A program made the position numbers and the translations under genes. The notes under the pieces are model-generated. The model did no database searches. It saw only the letters and a list, made by a program, of their open reading frames with translations, and was not told the DNA's origin. Positions 22,201 through 31,290 of a stretch of 64,000 nucleotides of DNA are shown here, piece after piece; positions within the stretch are counted from its first letter, which is position 1; each line of letters begins with the position of its first letter. Origin of the DNA: Allolobophora icterica (lineage: Eukaryota; Annelida; Clitellata; Crassiclitellata; Lumbricidae); the NCBI GenBank assembly GCA_963556255.1, contig OY744616.1:10819491-10883490 (forward strand), in the 5' to 3' direction.

Positions 22201-24344
22201 TTCTCAGACTGCTCAAATGCATCCAGAAATGTAGTTGGCGCTATATAACTCAAGGCTCTGTAAGCATACAATGCTCGCTCAGTATACAATGAATTCTGTA
22301 GTTGATTCACTGAAAACATGGAAAAATCCACATCACTGACATGGGCACTCTGTGCTGATTTAATCTGGTGCTTCAAAATCTGAAGATCAAGTTGGTCTAG
22401 GCATACGGCATGAATTTGACCTCTAGCAAGCACCATTAGCAGAGGCGCCTCAGAGCTTTTTACAAGAGGAAAACTGCAAACAATCCATTTCACTCCTTGA
22501 AGAGAACGCAGTATGTTGTCTTTCCAATTTATAAAGAAGTCAAGTGCTGTTTCTGGAGCATCAACAGGTACACAAAAAGCCATGGTGTCTTTAGGCAACG
22601 TTCTGATACACATTTGAAAATCGTTGGTTGATTCAGCAAAATAAAAGCTGCTAAATTCACTCAAGACTTGTAATAATGTGTGCAAGGTTCGATCCCAATC
22701 TTGTAGCAGACTTTTCTGCTTTGGATATTTAATTCCGTTTAATTCAGCAACAACTCTGTAAAATATGGCTCTTGTCTGGTTTCCAGTGCAGAAGTTTGCA
22801 TGCAGGATTTCTAGAGCCTCTCTCATCTCCATGTCCTTGAAACCTGTTTCTCTTTGTCCAAACATCAAGTGAAGGATAACTTGTTCTGAAATGCTTGGCA
22901 TGACCATGCCCATTTCAATTTCTAGTGCAGTGAGTGGATTTGCAAGTTCAAGAAATTTTCTTACCACTGCACTTGGACATGGTGACGTTGCTTCTAAAAG
23001 TACCTTTGTTTTTGAACCAGACTCGAGCCATTTCTTGAGTTCAAGCTTATCAGTGAACCGTGTAATCTTGTTTGAACCATCTGCAGCTCTTGATTCCAAA
23101 ATTTCAATTCTGCCTTCATCAAGTAATTTCTGAATGATCTCATTAATTGAACCAGCTTCATTGTGATTGAAATCTCTGACAATTTTGTCTAGATCCTCAG
23201 GTTCACATCTGCCATATTTATACTCTTTTAGTGTCTCTCTGCATAGTTTTGTGAATTTCAGGCCTACTTGTCTTAACTGGATTTCATACTCTCTTACTTT
23301 CTCAGACAAACAAGACTTCTGATCAAGCAACCATTTCAGTTGTGAATCTTGCTCTAACATTAGCTTTTTGATGTAACCCTGTTGGTGTATATCTGATGCC
23401 TTGGAAATGGTTTCCTGAAAATCATTCAGTATATCATCTTCTAACTGCTTGTAAAGTAGTTCTGTTTCAATGTTAACAAAGTTAGACAGAGGATACAGAA
23501 TGAACTGAATGGGGACTCCTGTTATATCATCATGACCAAACATGGGGAAATGCTTTTCTTTTGACATGGCTGATGGAATTATTTCAATTAATTCAAACAA
23601 TTTTTTGACTGAACTTGGTGGTGGAAGGTTCTCTGGCATTGGCTGTGCTTTACAATTAACACTGATATCCAGATGTGTATTAACTTCCTTACTTTCCCAG
23701 TTAGCTTTAAGCTCTCCAGAAAAACCTCCAATGAGATTCTTAAGCCAGGCTCCAGTTTTACTACTGTTGGCTGCTCCAGCTTCACGAGAAGTACCTCCTT
23801 TCCCAGAGGCTTCGCATTCGCTACTTGAATCTTTATCTTTGATTTCTATCATGGCGTTCACCATAGCTCCTACAACTACGCCACCAACAACGTGGGTGGG
23901 TTCAATTTCTTTGTCACATATTTTCTGTAATATGTGACTATTGACTACAGCATCAACTGGTGGCATCAAGTCAATTTGATAGCTTTCATTTATGTAAGTG
24001 CAGTTAACAACTTCAACATTCGCTCGTTCTGTTTCATCGTTTCTGTATAAAAAATTTCCTTCAAGGGTTATAGTCTTCAGTAGCAAGTCTAATGAAAGAT
24101 GTCCTTCGACTTTCAAAGTTTTGGTTGTGTCCAGATCGTTCTTCACATGCGTGAGTTTGTAGTCACAAGTTTTTATAGGGCGGGCTTGAAGATTTTCAGC
24201 AGAGAAATGAGCGGTTCGGAATAAGTTGTGACCAACTGACTGAGAATTATGACAGTTCCAAAGGTCTCCAAGACCACGTACTCCTTTCTCGAAGTGTAGA
24301 CTTCGGAACTGCGATTTCTCAACATAACATTCACGTTTGGCCAT
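16236..24344 (-). CDS. VLIG/GVIN-type giant GTPase, copy 1 (2702 aa, intronless)
   Basis: A single open frame, as is usual for the very large interferon-inducible GTPase family. The ATG has good context (A at -3, G at +4). Layout: residues 1-270 contain LGDLWNC (25-31) and THVVGGVVVGA (150-160), resembling the MACPF-like N-terminal domain of the stonustoxin superfamily, then GVPIQFILYPLS (276-287) and a long helical region. A first P-loop GTNKTGKS at 1368-1375 sits in RLGTNKTGKSQILN, matching the URGCP/GVIN RLG segment. The VLIG G domain has GLQSSGKST at 1767-1775, SVGRCSRG near 1788 and DTEG at 1820-1823. Helical sequence follows. C2555, C2559, C2562 and C2566 followed by a His cluster form a probable zinc module, and the protein ends MMHWFFQELH ... 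ILAAVRSVKD. No signal peptide or membrane segment; likely cytosolic. In vertebrates the family is interferon-induced; a role in innate immunity here is inference. A splice acceptor-like CTAATTAG lies about 35 bp upstream, so a 5' UTR intron is plausible. Confidence 0.95.
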   Translation of the reverse strand: MAKRECYVEKSQFRSLHFEKGVRGLGDLWNCHNSQSVGHNLFRTAHFSAENLQARPIKTCDYKLTHVKNDLDTTKTLKVEGHLSLDLLLKTITLEGNFLYRNDETERANVEVVNCTYINESYQIDLMPPVDAVVNSHILQKICDKEIEPTHVVGGVVVGAMVNAMIEIKDKDSSSECEASGKGGTSREAGAANSSKTGAWLKNLIGGFSGELKANWESKEVNTHLDISVNCKAQPMPENLPPPSSVKKLFELIEIIPSAMSKEKHFPMFGHDDITGVPIQFILYPLSNFVNIETELLYKQLEDDILNDFQETISKASDIHQQGYIKKLMLEQDSQLKWLLDQKSCLSEKVREYEIQLRQVGLKFTKLCRETLKEYKYGRCEPEDLDKIVRDFNHNEAGSINEIIQKLLDEGRIEILESRAADGSNKITRFTDKLELKKWLESGSKTKVLLEATSPCPSAVVRKFLELANPLTALEIEMGMVMPSISEQVILHLMFGQRETGFKDMEMREALEILHANFCTGNQTRAIFYRVVAELNGIKYPKQKSLLQDWDRTLHTLLQVLSEFSSFYFAESTNDFQMCIRTLPKDTMAFCVPVDAPETALDFFINWKDNILRSLQGVKWIVCSFPLVKSSEAPLLMVLARGQIHAVCLDQLDLQILKHQIKSAQSAHVSDVDFSMFSVNQLQNSLYTERALYAYRALSYIAPTTFLDAFEQSEKVLVNPDVEELIAVITSCLSSDILFIISTVAQMAVQTFPKLGKTLKTCGWNDACKKFDPSMLFSNQRSQLILKLEEWVENKSLLNEIDNAEKLLTDPQNLPLPNEIRLIVHKISDHSHCPGVYKTRLQEKHTDHLHIHILQVLRDMRSKTESTESNFIFFHVAALKSGLNCCDSREQESLHNLTKGLIKEYYRRVRGVVPEGPVESYLQNNQLYFLLRSLSIYKYEKWQFVLFDGLRGLTSLDNSIALSALIQQLSVTCIEEHTEQLWKNDKWLFLVRNCAETKDGNLVLWSIQEWLQKAVNKKVFPEDIRQKLIGALRIDTEKENFSTMSDFKRFLEKIARSHEDTPWYFTDVVTEALKQNSTLESELLHVDVLVKWNAELKLFHREWSLDEIKMAINKIDDALRLTQVKARSDIHTAANFNLALKDPFKKLNQLTVYNVEPIYCSFHPVMGQNLCRISDTEYLTVRHISDHTHMKQPGATDLLCVMPYIIQQVKLWDGNLLKASRISGILTMDEEEENMICEDPFSSEFTSSTEHQGQNIEQKQPVNRLDCFAYIINAASCLVAEEMLRVLSKFPLSLSLIVPDITEKNKYIITSPLLKNLVIRWETNPQHFGKGRKKNPNMAAQGSIEQGHIIENHLFSSPFRMVVAVRLGTNKTGKSQILNQMMAYSYFFSSRAETGDELCPPCTLHGTVEFTWLTEETCSDWLWTRPLKSHYAKGKDEIVLLANLHGNATQFPETLSYLKGLACCFIVFIMPDCDKQQWDKFKSEVMGKPINCVKIDCGDSKMISTSSLTHTDTQDKLRGLIKWALEQKLDQRNSMDAFQTELGSSLHYAEDVKTVESEKAVQLLKSHGCCEIRTSMEDLLKNGYEGWKRNLDFQELVISIVNIFNCCEGPELKKAMIHLETELGKKSAAESINPRRKVAEAQRKLQLAKLCINENSRNDASEMLNAEKINERMIAEMGRVNDANLGPEHFFRTFGVIYHTALGHHNSDKCDVLNLPKYYADLVLKGHAVEILNGDTGEIPLDWFRAICKNICERQPNLRVFVISIIGLQSSGKSTLLNALFSCRFAVSVGRCSRGLYMRMIFLEEDLRKEHGYDAIILIDTEGLASSEKMNDPDANRKDRLLATFAMGLSNLTIVNILGEELTKMTEILQIVIVTMARLREADVKPDMLVVQHLQERNPSKLEEAKRQFIEAIKRAFDLVHKSDVELGTTQNACLTELINGIQCKDMFLQFSSFKDGSSVHAPPSQSYHTDVAKLYKILLNRARNSTCILPFQRWFQLTENYWHSVTNEKFALNFKSAQHITDFLYFGQKVAKIKEAVGQVFRFHRDMISKKISEQGKKLEDLRENITEEMISELESIPLCCPLKCESCKSFRQMQQELFLEIQDTDWEHDLRETINRCITNKQNSELKILKQIFDVSIFRNGCFSEFSHLITKELKDELGKKPDGKFSEKEKTEISARIWNRVKKIASSRETGAPLMEEIEKAVQAEYGVIHPEICEDIKRGLQEEILESQPATGPALLSLRSHRNQPLSKNKLLRLVHKVQYFVTALLTSVNPQCFGDGMKFEAGMIMSIKHNIPEMLQSYETENKVKLLQEYKYTVILYVLGVFMKKMKDIQEIWDCQNKPSIILHGKENLYKEEIKTRLEHGFSSASDGYVKAGYIIEEVKERARKAAYRGKIQSIFDHVWTTNSEKVRLQYFEELALEVKDGEKKQAIAHFNNPQESIEKWFKQKIESIYSKEKVQNIYEQTLTREIEHVLQELHNANSSEELDSFLQEYQASAKDESSGSEVKLQENFVSYRESITRKIKSFSQTGKKSDSVSYAHASEDTEVMNRLGCTESCPWCGALCWGSRGHHEDEGEIRKHHSCHQPNGLIGTEIIQNDSRYLDPRVCQDIPDEEPVFVDGHKHPGICWGLVKTQYYGTWKFDSHVIKKFDEMMHWFFQELHNDMSAVPGRSPVPPPLLEEFKCKDLKLADILAAVRSVKD

Positions 24345-25047
24345 GCTTTGTTATTAGGTAGGCCTAATTAATGCGGTTTGGACCTAAGAAATAAATGAAA
24401 AACTATAATGTAGAAACTGCAGAAGTTACAACATGCTATGCTGTAGGAATGAACTATAGCTTTGTGATTTTAAGGCTATGCAAAATCCAATCTTAAAAAA
24501 TCTAAATTTAATGAATTGAAAATAAGTGAGCATAGCAAAGAGATTCGTAACAAGAGTATCGTGAATCTAGGGTGGCCACAGCTGCCATTGCTTCATCTGA
24601 GGTTTCTGAATGAACATTAAATAAATGAGCACACTGCCGAAATAATAATAGCCTACTATTCCAAAATTTAAATGACAATTTTCTTAGATCATTTTATGTA
24701 AGCCTAAGAGCAGATATGGACCTAGGCTATATGAATTTCTTTCATTTAGGGGACAGAAATTATTTTTAGCTCAGCCAATTAAATTCTTTAATATTAAATT
24801 CTGATGTTACTATTAAACTTGTTATTCATTACTTCATAGCAGTCTTGTTGTCAAGACCTTAAACCTCAAGACCAAGACCAAGACCAAGACCTTGAACCTC
24901 AAGACCAAGACCAAGACCAAGACCTTGAACCTCAAGACCAAGACCAAGACTTTGAACCTCAAGACCAAGACCAAGACCAAGACCTTGAACCTCAAGACCA
25001 AGACCACGACCCAAAAATCACAATCATATCCACCCTATTCCTCAGAG

Positions 25048-25050
25048 GCG

Positions 25051-25104
<54 letters not shown>
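25048..25104. repeat. (TA)n microsatellite
   Basis: Near-perfect TA dinucleotide run inside the 24840-25971 element; a shorter one lies at about 25272-25288. Confidence 0.95.
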
Positions 25105-25107
<3 letters not shown>

Positions 25108-25339
25108 GGGCGTCTATCCCCTAAGTCATTGGAGCAACGTCCCTTTTCCCCCTCTTCTTCTCCCCTCCCCGTTCCTTCCTCCCCTAAAATGGTGGCACAC
25201 ACACTGACAGATCTCCCCCCATTTCTTGTATGGAGCATTTGCTCCAAGGTTCTATGGTGTAGACGACTCTGTATATATATATATATATCAGACACGATTA
25301 ACCTTGGTATTAACCTGGTCAAACGTAGCCAAACCGTGT

Positions 25340-25340
<1 letters not shown>

Positions 25341-25388
<48 letters not shown>

Positions 25389-25398
25389 CACACACACA
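25341..25398. repeat. (CA)n microsatellite
   Basis: CA dinucleotide run with one G interruption, inside the 24840-25971 element. It generates artefactual open frames. Confidence 0.95.
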
Positions 25399-26401
25399 TT
25401 CTGAGCTTGTGAGGGCAATGAGGGTGAGGAGTCATATCAAGGCCACCAGTATGAGAGTAGGTCCATATACGGACTTGACCTACAACTCCACATCCCGATA
25501 TGACTAAGGTGTCAACCATAAGACGGAGAGGGAGGGTGCATGATGTAAGATATTTCCAAGAGGAGTGTAACTGTGGCCCAGATCTTTGGCGCCTGGCCTG
25601 CGCACTGATCGCGGGGATCAGTCTGCCGGGGTTACCTGTGTGGCTGAAAGTCTAACTGCCTGTGACTCAGTTCGTCTGGCTCTCGGTTGACCAGACAAGA
25701 GCTATCTATTATTGGCTATGGGCCAGAGTTGCGACCGTTATTGACCGCAATGGCGCGAAAAAATTTAAAATTTTAGGTCGGTCTTGGTCTTGGTCTTGAA
25801 AAACCAAGACCAAGACTTTGAACCTCAAGACCAAGACCAAGACCAAGACCTTGAACCTCAAGACCAAGACCAAGACTTTGAACGTCAAGACCAAGACCAA
25901 GACCAAGACTTTTAAAAACGAACTCGAGCGCACTCGAGACCAAGACCTTGGTCTCGAGGACAACAAGACTGCTTCATAGACAGGTATTCGGTAGTAATTA
26001 AAGCTGATGGCCATTAAAGCTTTTGTTTCCTCTTTATCGATACCACAGAAACAGTAGAGGAAATCAGTCTACTTTAAGCTTAACTTGAGAAGATGCCATG
26101 TAAAAGTTTCAAATTGTTCAAAGTTTAAGTGAAAGTCAACTTTTAAATTAGCATTGTAAGTTCTATATAAATTTCAATCAGATTGTCATAGTTTTGATAT
26201 TCTGCAGAGAATAAGACATTGTTTCATGATTTAAAAATATAGACTAGCTCAAGCAGCGCATTTAATTGTGACCTAGGCCTACTGAATTACTGAAAGACAC
26301 TGCAGTAAGAGTTTAGATAGGGCCTAGGCCTATATGTTCAGTGTTGTGTTGTGCACAGACATATATATACACAGTCACATGTTCTGTGTTCAAGAATGCA
26401 A

Positions 26402-27118
26402 AAGCGTCATTTTGCCCATCCCCAAAAAATAAATTCATGCGGACGCCCAAGATAATAATAATAGGCTTAAATGCTATAAAAATTTAGCCTAAATGAAATA
26501 GAAAGCAAGTAGGCCTAACTTGATAAATTTAATACCTGAATTTTTCAAGTCTAAGTCTCAGGGCAGCCTAATTTAAATTAGGGGCCTACAGTAACGATTA
26601 AGCAAATATAACAAAATGTCACATTTTTCCGAGGGATTAGGCCTACACTTACATGGGGTAAAATAATGATGACGATAATAATACTAACATAGCCTATGTG
26701 GGGCGTGGTGGCTCAGTGGTAGGCTAAGTTCGGCGCCTTGTGACCGGAGGGTTGCAGGTTCGAATCCCACTCTAGCCGCTGCGTACGGACCTTGGGCAAG
26801 TCCTTCACTCGCAATTGCTCGTGGCGCTTCGGCGTGAAAATTCCGGCACAGTATCAAATGCTGTAGTCGGGAGCGTCTCTGAGTAGTAGTTGACTTCGAG
26901 AGGCGCTATAGAAATATCCGGAATAAATAAATAAATAAATAAACTTTAAAAATAAATAATGGTCAAGGACTTTACCTAAATAATTGTTTTCTCGCATTGA
27001 AAATCGTGTTGGGACTCGGACTGTTGTAATAATCACAATAGTCAAAAGAATTTATTTTTGTAAAATATTTACAAAATCCAGGGGCAGGCAAATGCTCTTG
27101 CCCCTCCGGACGCCCGTC
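26402..27118. mobile_element. fragments of the GGGCGTCCG MITE family interrupted by other repeats
   Basis: 26402-26447 resembles the right end of the 14171-14446 MITE (CATGCGGACGCCC). 26953-27118 resembles the other end and body in opposite orientation (CGCATTGAAAATCGTGTTGG, CCCCTCCGGACGCCCGTC). A SINE lies between them. No clear target duplication, so these are old remnants. Confidence 0.55.
26700..26944 (+). mobile_element. tRNA-derived SINE, plus orientation
   Basis: Same family as 3897-4136, with A-box-like TGGCTCAGTGGTAGGC, B-box-like GGTTCGAATCC, 3' end GAGAGGCGCTATAGAAAT and an (AAAT)n tail. It differs by a 5-bp insertion after the A-box and a few substitutions. Confidence 0.88.
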
Positions 27119-27188
27119 ATCATCATCATCATCATCATTATCATCATCATCATCAACATCATCATCATCATCATCATCATCATCATGT
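27114..27188. repeat. (CAT)n microsatellite
   Basis: About 24 CAT units with interruptions, directly next to a MITE remnant end. Confidence 0.95.
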
Positions 27189-27222
27189 TCATCATTATTA
27201 TAATTCAGAAACTCAGGCGTAT

Positions 27223-27683
27223 GGGGTCATCTATAAAGGACGTCCGCAATGAGGGGGAGGGAGGGTCATCGAAATGCGGACAAGGGGGAGGGAGGGTTAT
27301 GATAAGTGCGGACATCCGCATCTAAATTTTTAAATTTGATAGTTTTTAAACGCCACCTTGTTTCAACCTTCCTCGAAAGACAAAAAGGTCAGTGAAGTGA
27401 GTGCCTAAAACCTCAAAAACCTCATGCATGGTATAACCTTACTGCGACTTTAAAAGAGGCTTTTATTACTGCACATCCTGCGATATGAAACCCGAACTGT
27501 CACTTAAACATGCACAGGAACTGTGGAATAATTGTCAAAATAACGATGACGACATTAAAAATTGGCTTTGGCATTAGGATGTCCGCAAATGGGAGGGACG
27601 GGAGCCAATGTCAAATGCGGACAAGGGGGAGGGAGGGGTCCAAAGTAAGTCATATTTTGCGGACGTCCTTTATGGACGACCCC
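27223..27683. mobile_element. Harbinger/ISL2EU-like MITE with GGGGTC ends
   Basis: 461 bp, ends GGGGTCATCTATAAAGGACG / CGTCCTTTATGGACGACCCC, with 3-bp duplication TAT on both sides. Inside are G-rich GGGGGAGGGAGGG motifs near each end. Ends and target size resemble the TAA/TTA-flanked elements at 31814, 44645 and 45841. Confidence 0.75.
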
Positions 27684-27924
27684 TATACCGCGCTAATTTA
27701 TGAAGTCACCTTTGTAGTGTGATCTCGTTTTCTCGTATAAACTCTAACTTCAAGAACGAATCGCATAGGCTATAACATCAGCCAGTAACTTGCTGGTTGA
27801 AGAATATCTACAGACACCGGAATTTTCTTATCATTAGTAGGCCTACAATGAAAGTTTAGCTTGTATTTATCGAAGATACCGGATGTAACTGCGAAAGTAT
27901 CGGCAGTACACCGCTTTAACTGGA

Positions 27925-28105
27925 AAATAACCATGTAATTAGACAACGTCAGACTGCTTTCTCTTTTACTTTCCGGATGACGCGTGCGTAGAACATTAGG
28001 TATGTTTACTCAGGACGGGGTTTTGAAAATGGCCATCATGAATAACCATGCATGTTTGATATGAAAGCTCAAGTCGACGGCGGATCAAGATCTCGAAGAG
28101 AAGGG
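27925..28105. promoter_or_regulatory. block C of a triplicated intergenic segment, with ISRE-like motif
   Basis: Shares TTTTACTTT, a following CG-rich GCGTGCG and ATGAATAACCATGCATG with 43531-43880 and 46620-47040. On the minus strand 27957-27977 reads CCGGAAAGTAAAAGAGAAAG, an ETS-like core followed by a GAAA-NN-AAAA-NN-GAAA pattern close to an interferon-stimulated response element. It lies about 3.6 kb upstream of VLIG gene 1. Function is inference. Confidence 0.35.
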
Positions 28106-28181
28106 TGACGTAGATCTTTCTTAATGAGACAGGATAAGACAGGATAGGATAAGACAGGATAATCCTAATGTGTACTAGATT

Positions 28182-29011
28182 CAGTCTTGTTGTCAAGACC
28201 TTAAACCTCAAGACCAAGACCAAGACCTTGAACCTCAAGACCAAGACCTTGAACCTCGAGACCAAGACCAAGACCTTGAACCTCAAGACCGAGACCAAGA
28301 CCCAAAAAATTACAGTAGTATCCAGACGTCTATTCCTTACTAAAAATTGTCAAGTCGAAATACTCGTTATTTTAATGAGAACATGAGTTTTTTCTTTTAT
28401 TCAAGCAAAACAACTCTAAATGGAGACTGCAGAGAATTCCGAATTCGTATTTACAAAAGTCCTTCCTGCGAAATGTTATTCCAAATGCCTGTTGAATCTT
28501 ATTAAAACCAATTTGCTCAGGATTTTCTGACCAAGACGTGACCTGTGGGGCCTCATACAAATTCTGCCATGTGAAAAAACACGGTCTACAAGTGCTGAAA
28601 TCGCTACCACACAAAGCAGCTTTTCAAGAACCGGATGTAAATGTACAAATTAATCGTGAGTCTGTTTTGAAATCATTCCATGGTAAATAACCGGAAGTCA
28701 AAATAATTGTCCAAAACAACAGTGCAGCCTCATTCACACCGTGTAAATACTAAAGCAATAACTGTATGAGTAATTATTGGATAAATTTTTAAAATTCTTG
28801 CCGTTTGTTAAAATTAGTGACTGTTCATATTGACAAAAGTCTTGGTCTTGGTCTTGGAAAACCAAGACCAAGACTTTGAACCTCAAGACCAAGACCAAGA
28901 CCTTGAACCTCAAGACCAAGACCTTTGGTCTCAAGACCAAGACCAAGACTTTTAAAAACGAACTCGAGTGCACTCAAGACCAAGACCTTGGTCTCGAGGA
29001 CAACAAGACTG
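28182..29011. mobile_element. hAT-like element carrying CAAGACCAAGAC arrays, copy 2
   Basis: 830 bp, ends CAGTCTTGTTGTC / GACAACAAGACTG, with perfect 8-bp duplication ACTAGATT (28174-28181 and 29012-29019). The terminal arrays match copy 1 but the central part is different, as if ends of one family mobilise unrelated interiors. Confidence 0.88.
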
Positions 29012-29045
29012 ACTAGATTAGATTAGATTGATTAGATACAATGTC

Positions 29046-29112
29046 ATGTCAAATTCTATGCTTGATGGTCTTATGGAGCGTACGTAACATCATCAAGCAT
29101 AGAATTTGACAT
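29046..29112. repeat. perfect 22-bp inverted repeat
   Basis: Arms 29046-29067 and 29091-29112 (ATGTCAAATTCTATGCTTGA + TG) pair without mismatch around a 23-base loop containing GTACGT. No target duplication noticed. Confidence 0.85.
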
Positions 29113-29433
29113 TAGCAAATCCGGCCCTCACTCTAACGGTACCCCTATCTACAGGCCTTCAATCTTTCCGCCTCGAACGCCCTAACAAACGAACTCGTGA
29201 TCCTGAACTGCTCTGCGTAGCTAGAGTTGTATACAGTAGGCCTATAGGCCTATTATTGGCCTGTATGCAACGATAGGCTACCTACATATAAGTCTACTCT
29301 GCCTAAGCAGTAGAATGCTATACCGGTGTTTGCTGGGCAGTAAATGTAATGTGCATGGTTTTCTATAGCGACCGTGTGGTCTCGACGCTGCTCAAATGAA
29401 TTCAATGAATTAATAGGGTGAGATCCTTATATA

Positions 29434-29692
29434 CAGTGCTTTTTTCTGGAAAAAAGGTCCCGGAACGGAAAAAATAGGTTCCGGAACGGAACAATTATGG
29501 GTGGGCTAAAATCCCGAGAAAAACGGGATTGGGGTTGGGAGGGGTCTCAATAAACACTGAAAACAGCTAAAAACACTTAAATTAAATTAAAATAACTAAA
29601 TTATTGTTTTTATTATTAAAATAAATAAATTTTTAGTACTTAAAAAAGTGCCGGAACGCCGTTCCGGCGCGTTCCGGCTGAAAAAAGCACTG
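29434..29692. mobile_element. hAT-like MITE with CAGTGCTTTTTTC ends
   Basis: 259 bp, ends CAGTGCTTTTTTCTGG / GGCTGAAAAAAGCACTG, with perfect 8-bp duplication CTTATATA (29426-29433 and 29693-29700). Subterminal CCGGAACG motifs occur at both ends. Confidence 0.9.
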
Positions 29693-29718
29693 CTTATATA
29701 TATATATATAATATATAT

Positions 29719-29763
<45 letters not shown>
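29693..29763. repeat. (TA)n microsatellite
   Basis: TA-rich run starting at the right target duplication of the 29434-29692 MITE. Confidence 0.93.
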
Positions 29764-29765
<2 letters not shown>

Positions 29766-30022
29766 ACTAAACGGCAAAGTCTGCGCGATTTTGCAAGGAT
29801 TAACTTCCCTGCATGTCTTTGGGCTCTATACTGGACCCATATGGGAAGATGAATCCTTAATGGGCTCCATGTGGGCATACTGACAGAGTTAGGATTCGTC
29901 CACTGCGGGCGCAAAATAGTGGGCCTACTGTAAAGCCGTTCGATCCACAGTCACACATTAGGCCTACATTTACATTTATCCTCTATGGGAACCAGAAGCT
30001 TTACTTTTGTTAACCGTTTACA

Positions 30023-30418
30023 CAGTGGCGGCGCCAGACATTTTTTTTAACCAGGGCATAGCCAGGGCAGTCATACAAGTAACCAGTGCAGAGTGCGATT
30101 TATGGAGAGTGCGGCAGCGGCCCAGCGGGAGCTTAAACGGTGACCATATATGATTGCGCTACCGCGCTCGCCATGAATCGCCCTTGCACTATTGTAGTTG
30201 TCTAGTCAGGAGGTCAGATGGGCACCCGGAAGCTGAACGCTTTTTGATATTTGTAAAGCGAATTTAACATTTCAGTGAATTTAGTAAATTAATATCTCAG
30301 GATATTACAAATATATCAGAACAAATTCTGGGCATGTCAAAAATTCTGGCAGGGCATCGACCAGGGCAAAGGGTTTTTTACCAGGGCCCTGGCGCGCCCG
30401 GGTGTAGCGCCGCCTCTG
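30023..30418. mobile_element. hAT-like MITE, GGCGGCGC family, copy 2 (inverted to copy 1)
   Basis: 396 bp, ends CAGTGGCGGCGCCAGAC / GTAGCGCCGCCTCTG, with perfect 8-bp duplication CGTTTACA (30015-30022 and 30419-30426). Same family as 12846-13328. Confidence 0.92.
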
Positions 30419-30540
30419 CGTTTACATATCGATCGACCTTCTTAACGTCAGTTTAACTGTCATGGAATGTTGGAAATGGGCCAGAGAAATGGGTCAGTGA
30501 GAATATTGAGATAACGCCTCATCGATTTTAACTGCAGTTA

Positions 30541-30603
<63 letters not shown>

Positions 30604-30625
30604 ATTATTATTATTATTATTATTA
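30541..30625. repeat. (AAT)n followed by (ATT)n
   Basis: An AAT run switches to ATT near the middle, so the microsatellite is self-complementary and hairpin-forming. Confidence 0.93.
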
Positions 30626-30699
30626 ATCTTTTTCTTTATTAATTCAAACCGACAAACGCAGTAAGATTACATTGAGACATGACAGTACAATTATCAATA

Positions 30700-31160
30700 T
30701 CTGTATGTTTGCGTTTCTTTCTGTATGTTCCTGTATATTTTTGGGGTGTTACTGTATTTTTCCGTATGTTTCTGTATGTTTCCGTAAGTTTCCGTATGTT
30801 TCTGTATGTTTCTGGGGTGTTACTGTATGTTTCCATATGTCTTTTTATGTTTCTGCATGTTTGTCTGTTTTTATATGTTTCTGGGGTGGTAATGTATGTT
30901 TCCGTATGTTCCTGCATGTTTCCGTATGTTTCCGTATGTTCTGGGGTGGTACTTATGTTTCTGTATTTCTCCGTATGTTTCTGTATGTTTCCGTATGTTT
31001 ACGTATGTTTCTGCATGTTTGTGTATGATTCTGGGGTGGAACTGTATGTTTCTTTATGTTTCCGTATGTTTTCGTATGTTTCTGTATATTTCCGTATGTT
31101 TCTGTATGTTTCTGCATGTTTCTGTATGTTTCTGGGGTAGTGTTGTATGTTTCTGTATGT
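30700..31160. repeat. 12-bp minisatellite TGTTTCYGTATG with higher-order units
   Basis: Roughly 35 units. A variant TTTCTGGGGTGTTACTG punctuates the array six times (about 30738, 30809, 30880, 30940, 31030, 31132). The unit length is a multiple of three, so long false open frames appear on both strands (Tyr/Val/Cys/Phe-rich or Arg/Asn/Thr-rich). Confidence 0.93.
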
Positions 31161-31290
31161 TTTCTGGAACTCTCTCCGTGTCTGTGCTCTCTGCTCAGTC
31201 GCTTGTGCCATGTTGTTCTCAATTTAAAACTTACCTCTATCAAATTGCTTATCCAGCATGGGCTGCCTTTCTGTCTTACGGACTGATCTT
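31160..31290 (+). mobile_element. LINE reverse transcriptase C-terminal remnant
   Basis: Directly after the minisatellite the plus strand encodes SVLSAQSLVPCCSQFKTYLY, like the C-terminal end of CR1/L2-like elements (compare 10030-10320). The last minisatellite unit runs into the TGGAACTCTCT of this tail. Confidence 0.6.

Larger units (their letters stand above)
24840..25971. mobile_element. hAT-like element carrying CAAGACCAAGAC arrays, copy 1
   Basis: 1132 bp, ends CAGTCTTGTTGTC / GACAACAAGACTG, with perfect 8-bp duplication CTTCATAG (24832-24839 and 25972-25979). Both ends carry arrays of CAAGACC, AAGACCAAGAC and TTGAACCTC units in opposite sense. The centre holds (TA)n, (CA)n and unique sequence around 25540-25740. 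No transposase seen. Sister copy at 28182-29011. Confidence 0.88.

Noticed and set aside
24892..26014. Open frames with Lys-Thr or Leu-Val repeats (NLKTKTKT and VLVLVLRFK types)
   Set aside because: Translation of CAAGACC arrays at the ends of hAT-like elements.
26700..26790. tRNA gene because of A- and B-box-like motifs
   Set aside because: No full cloverleaf, and the sequence continues into a shared body and AT tail with a second dispersed copy, so it is a SINE.
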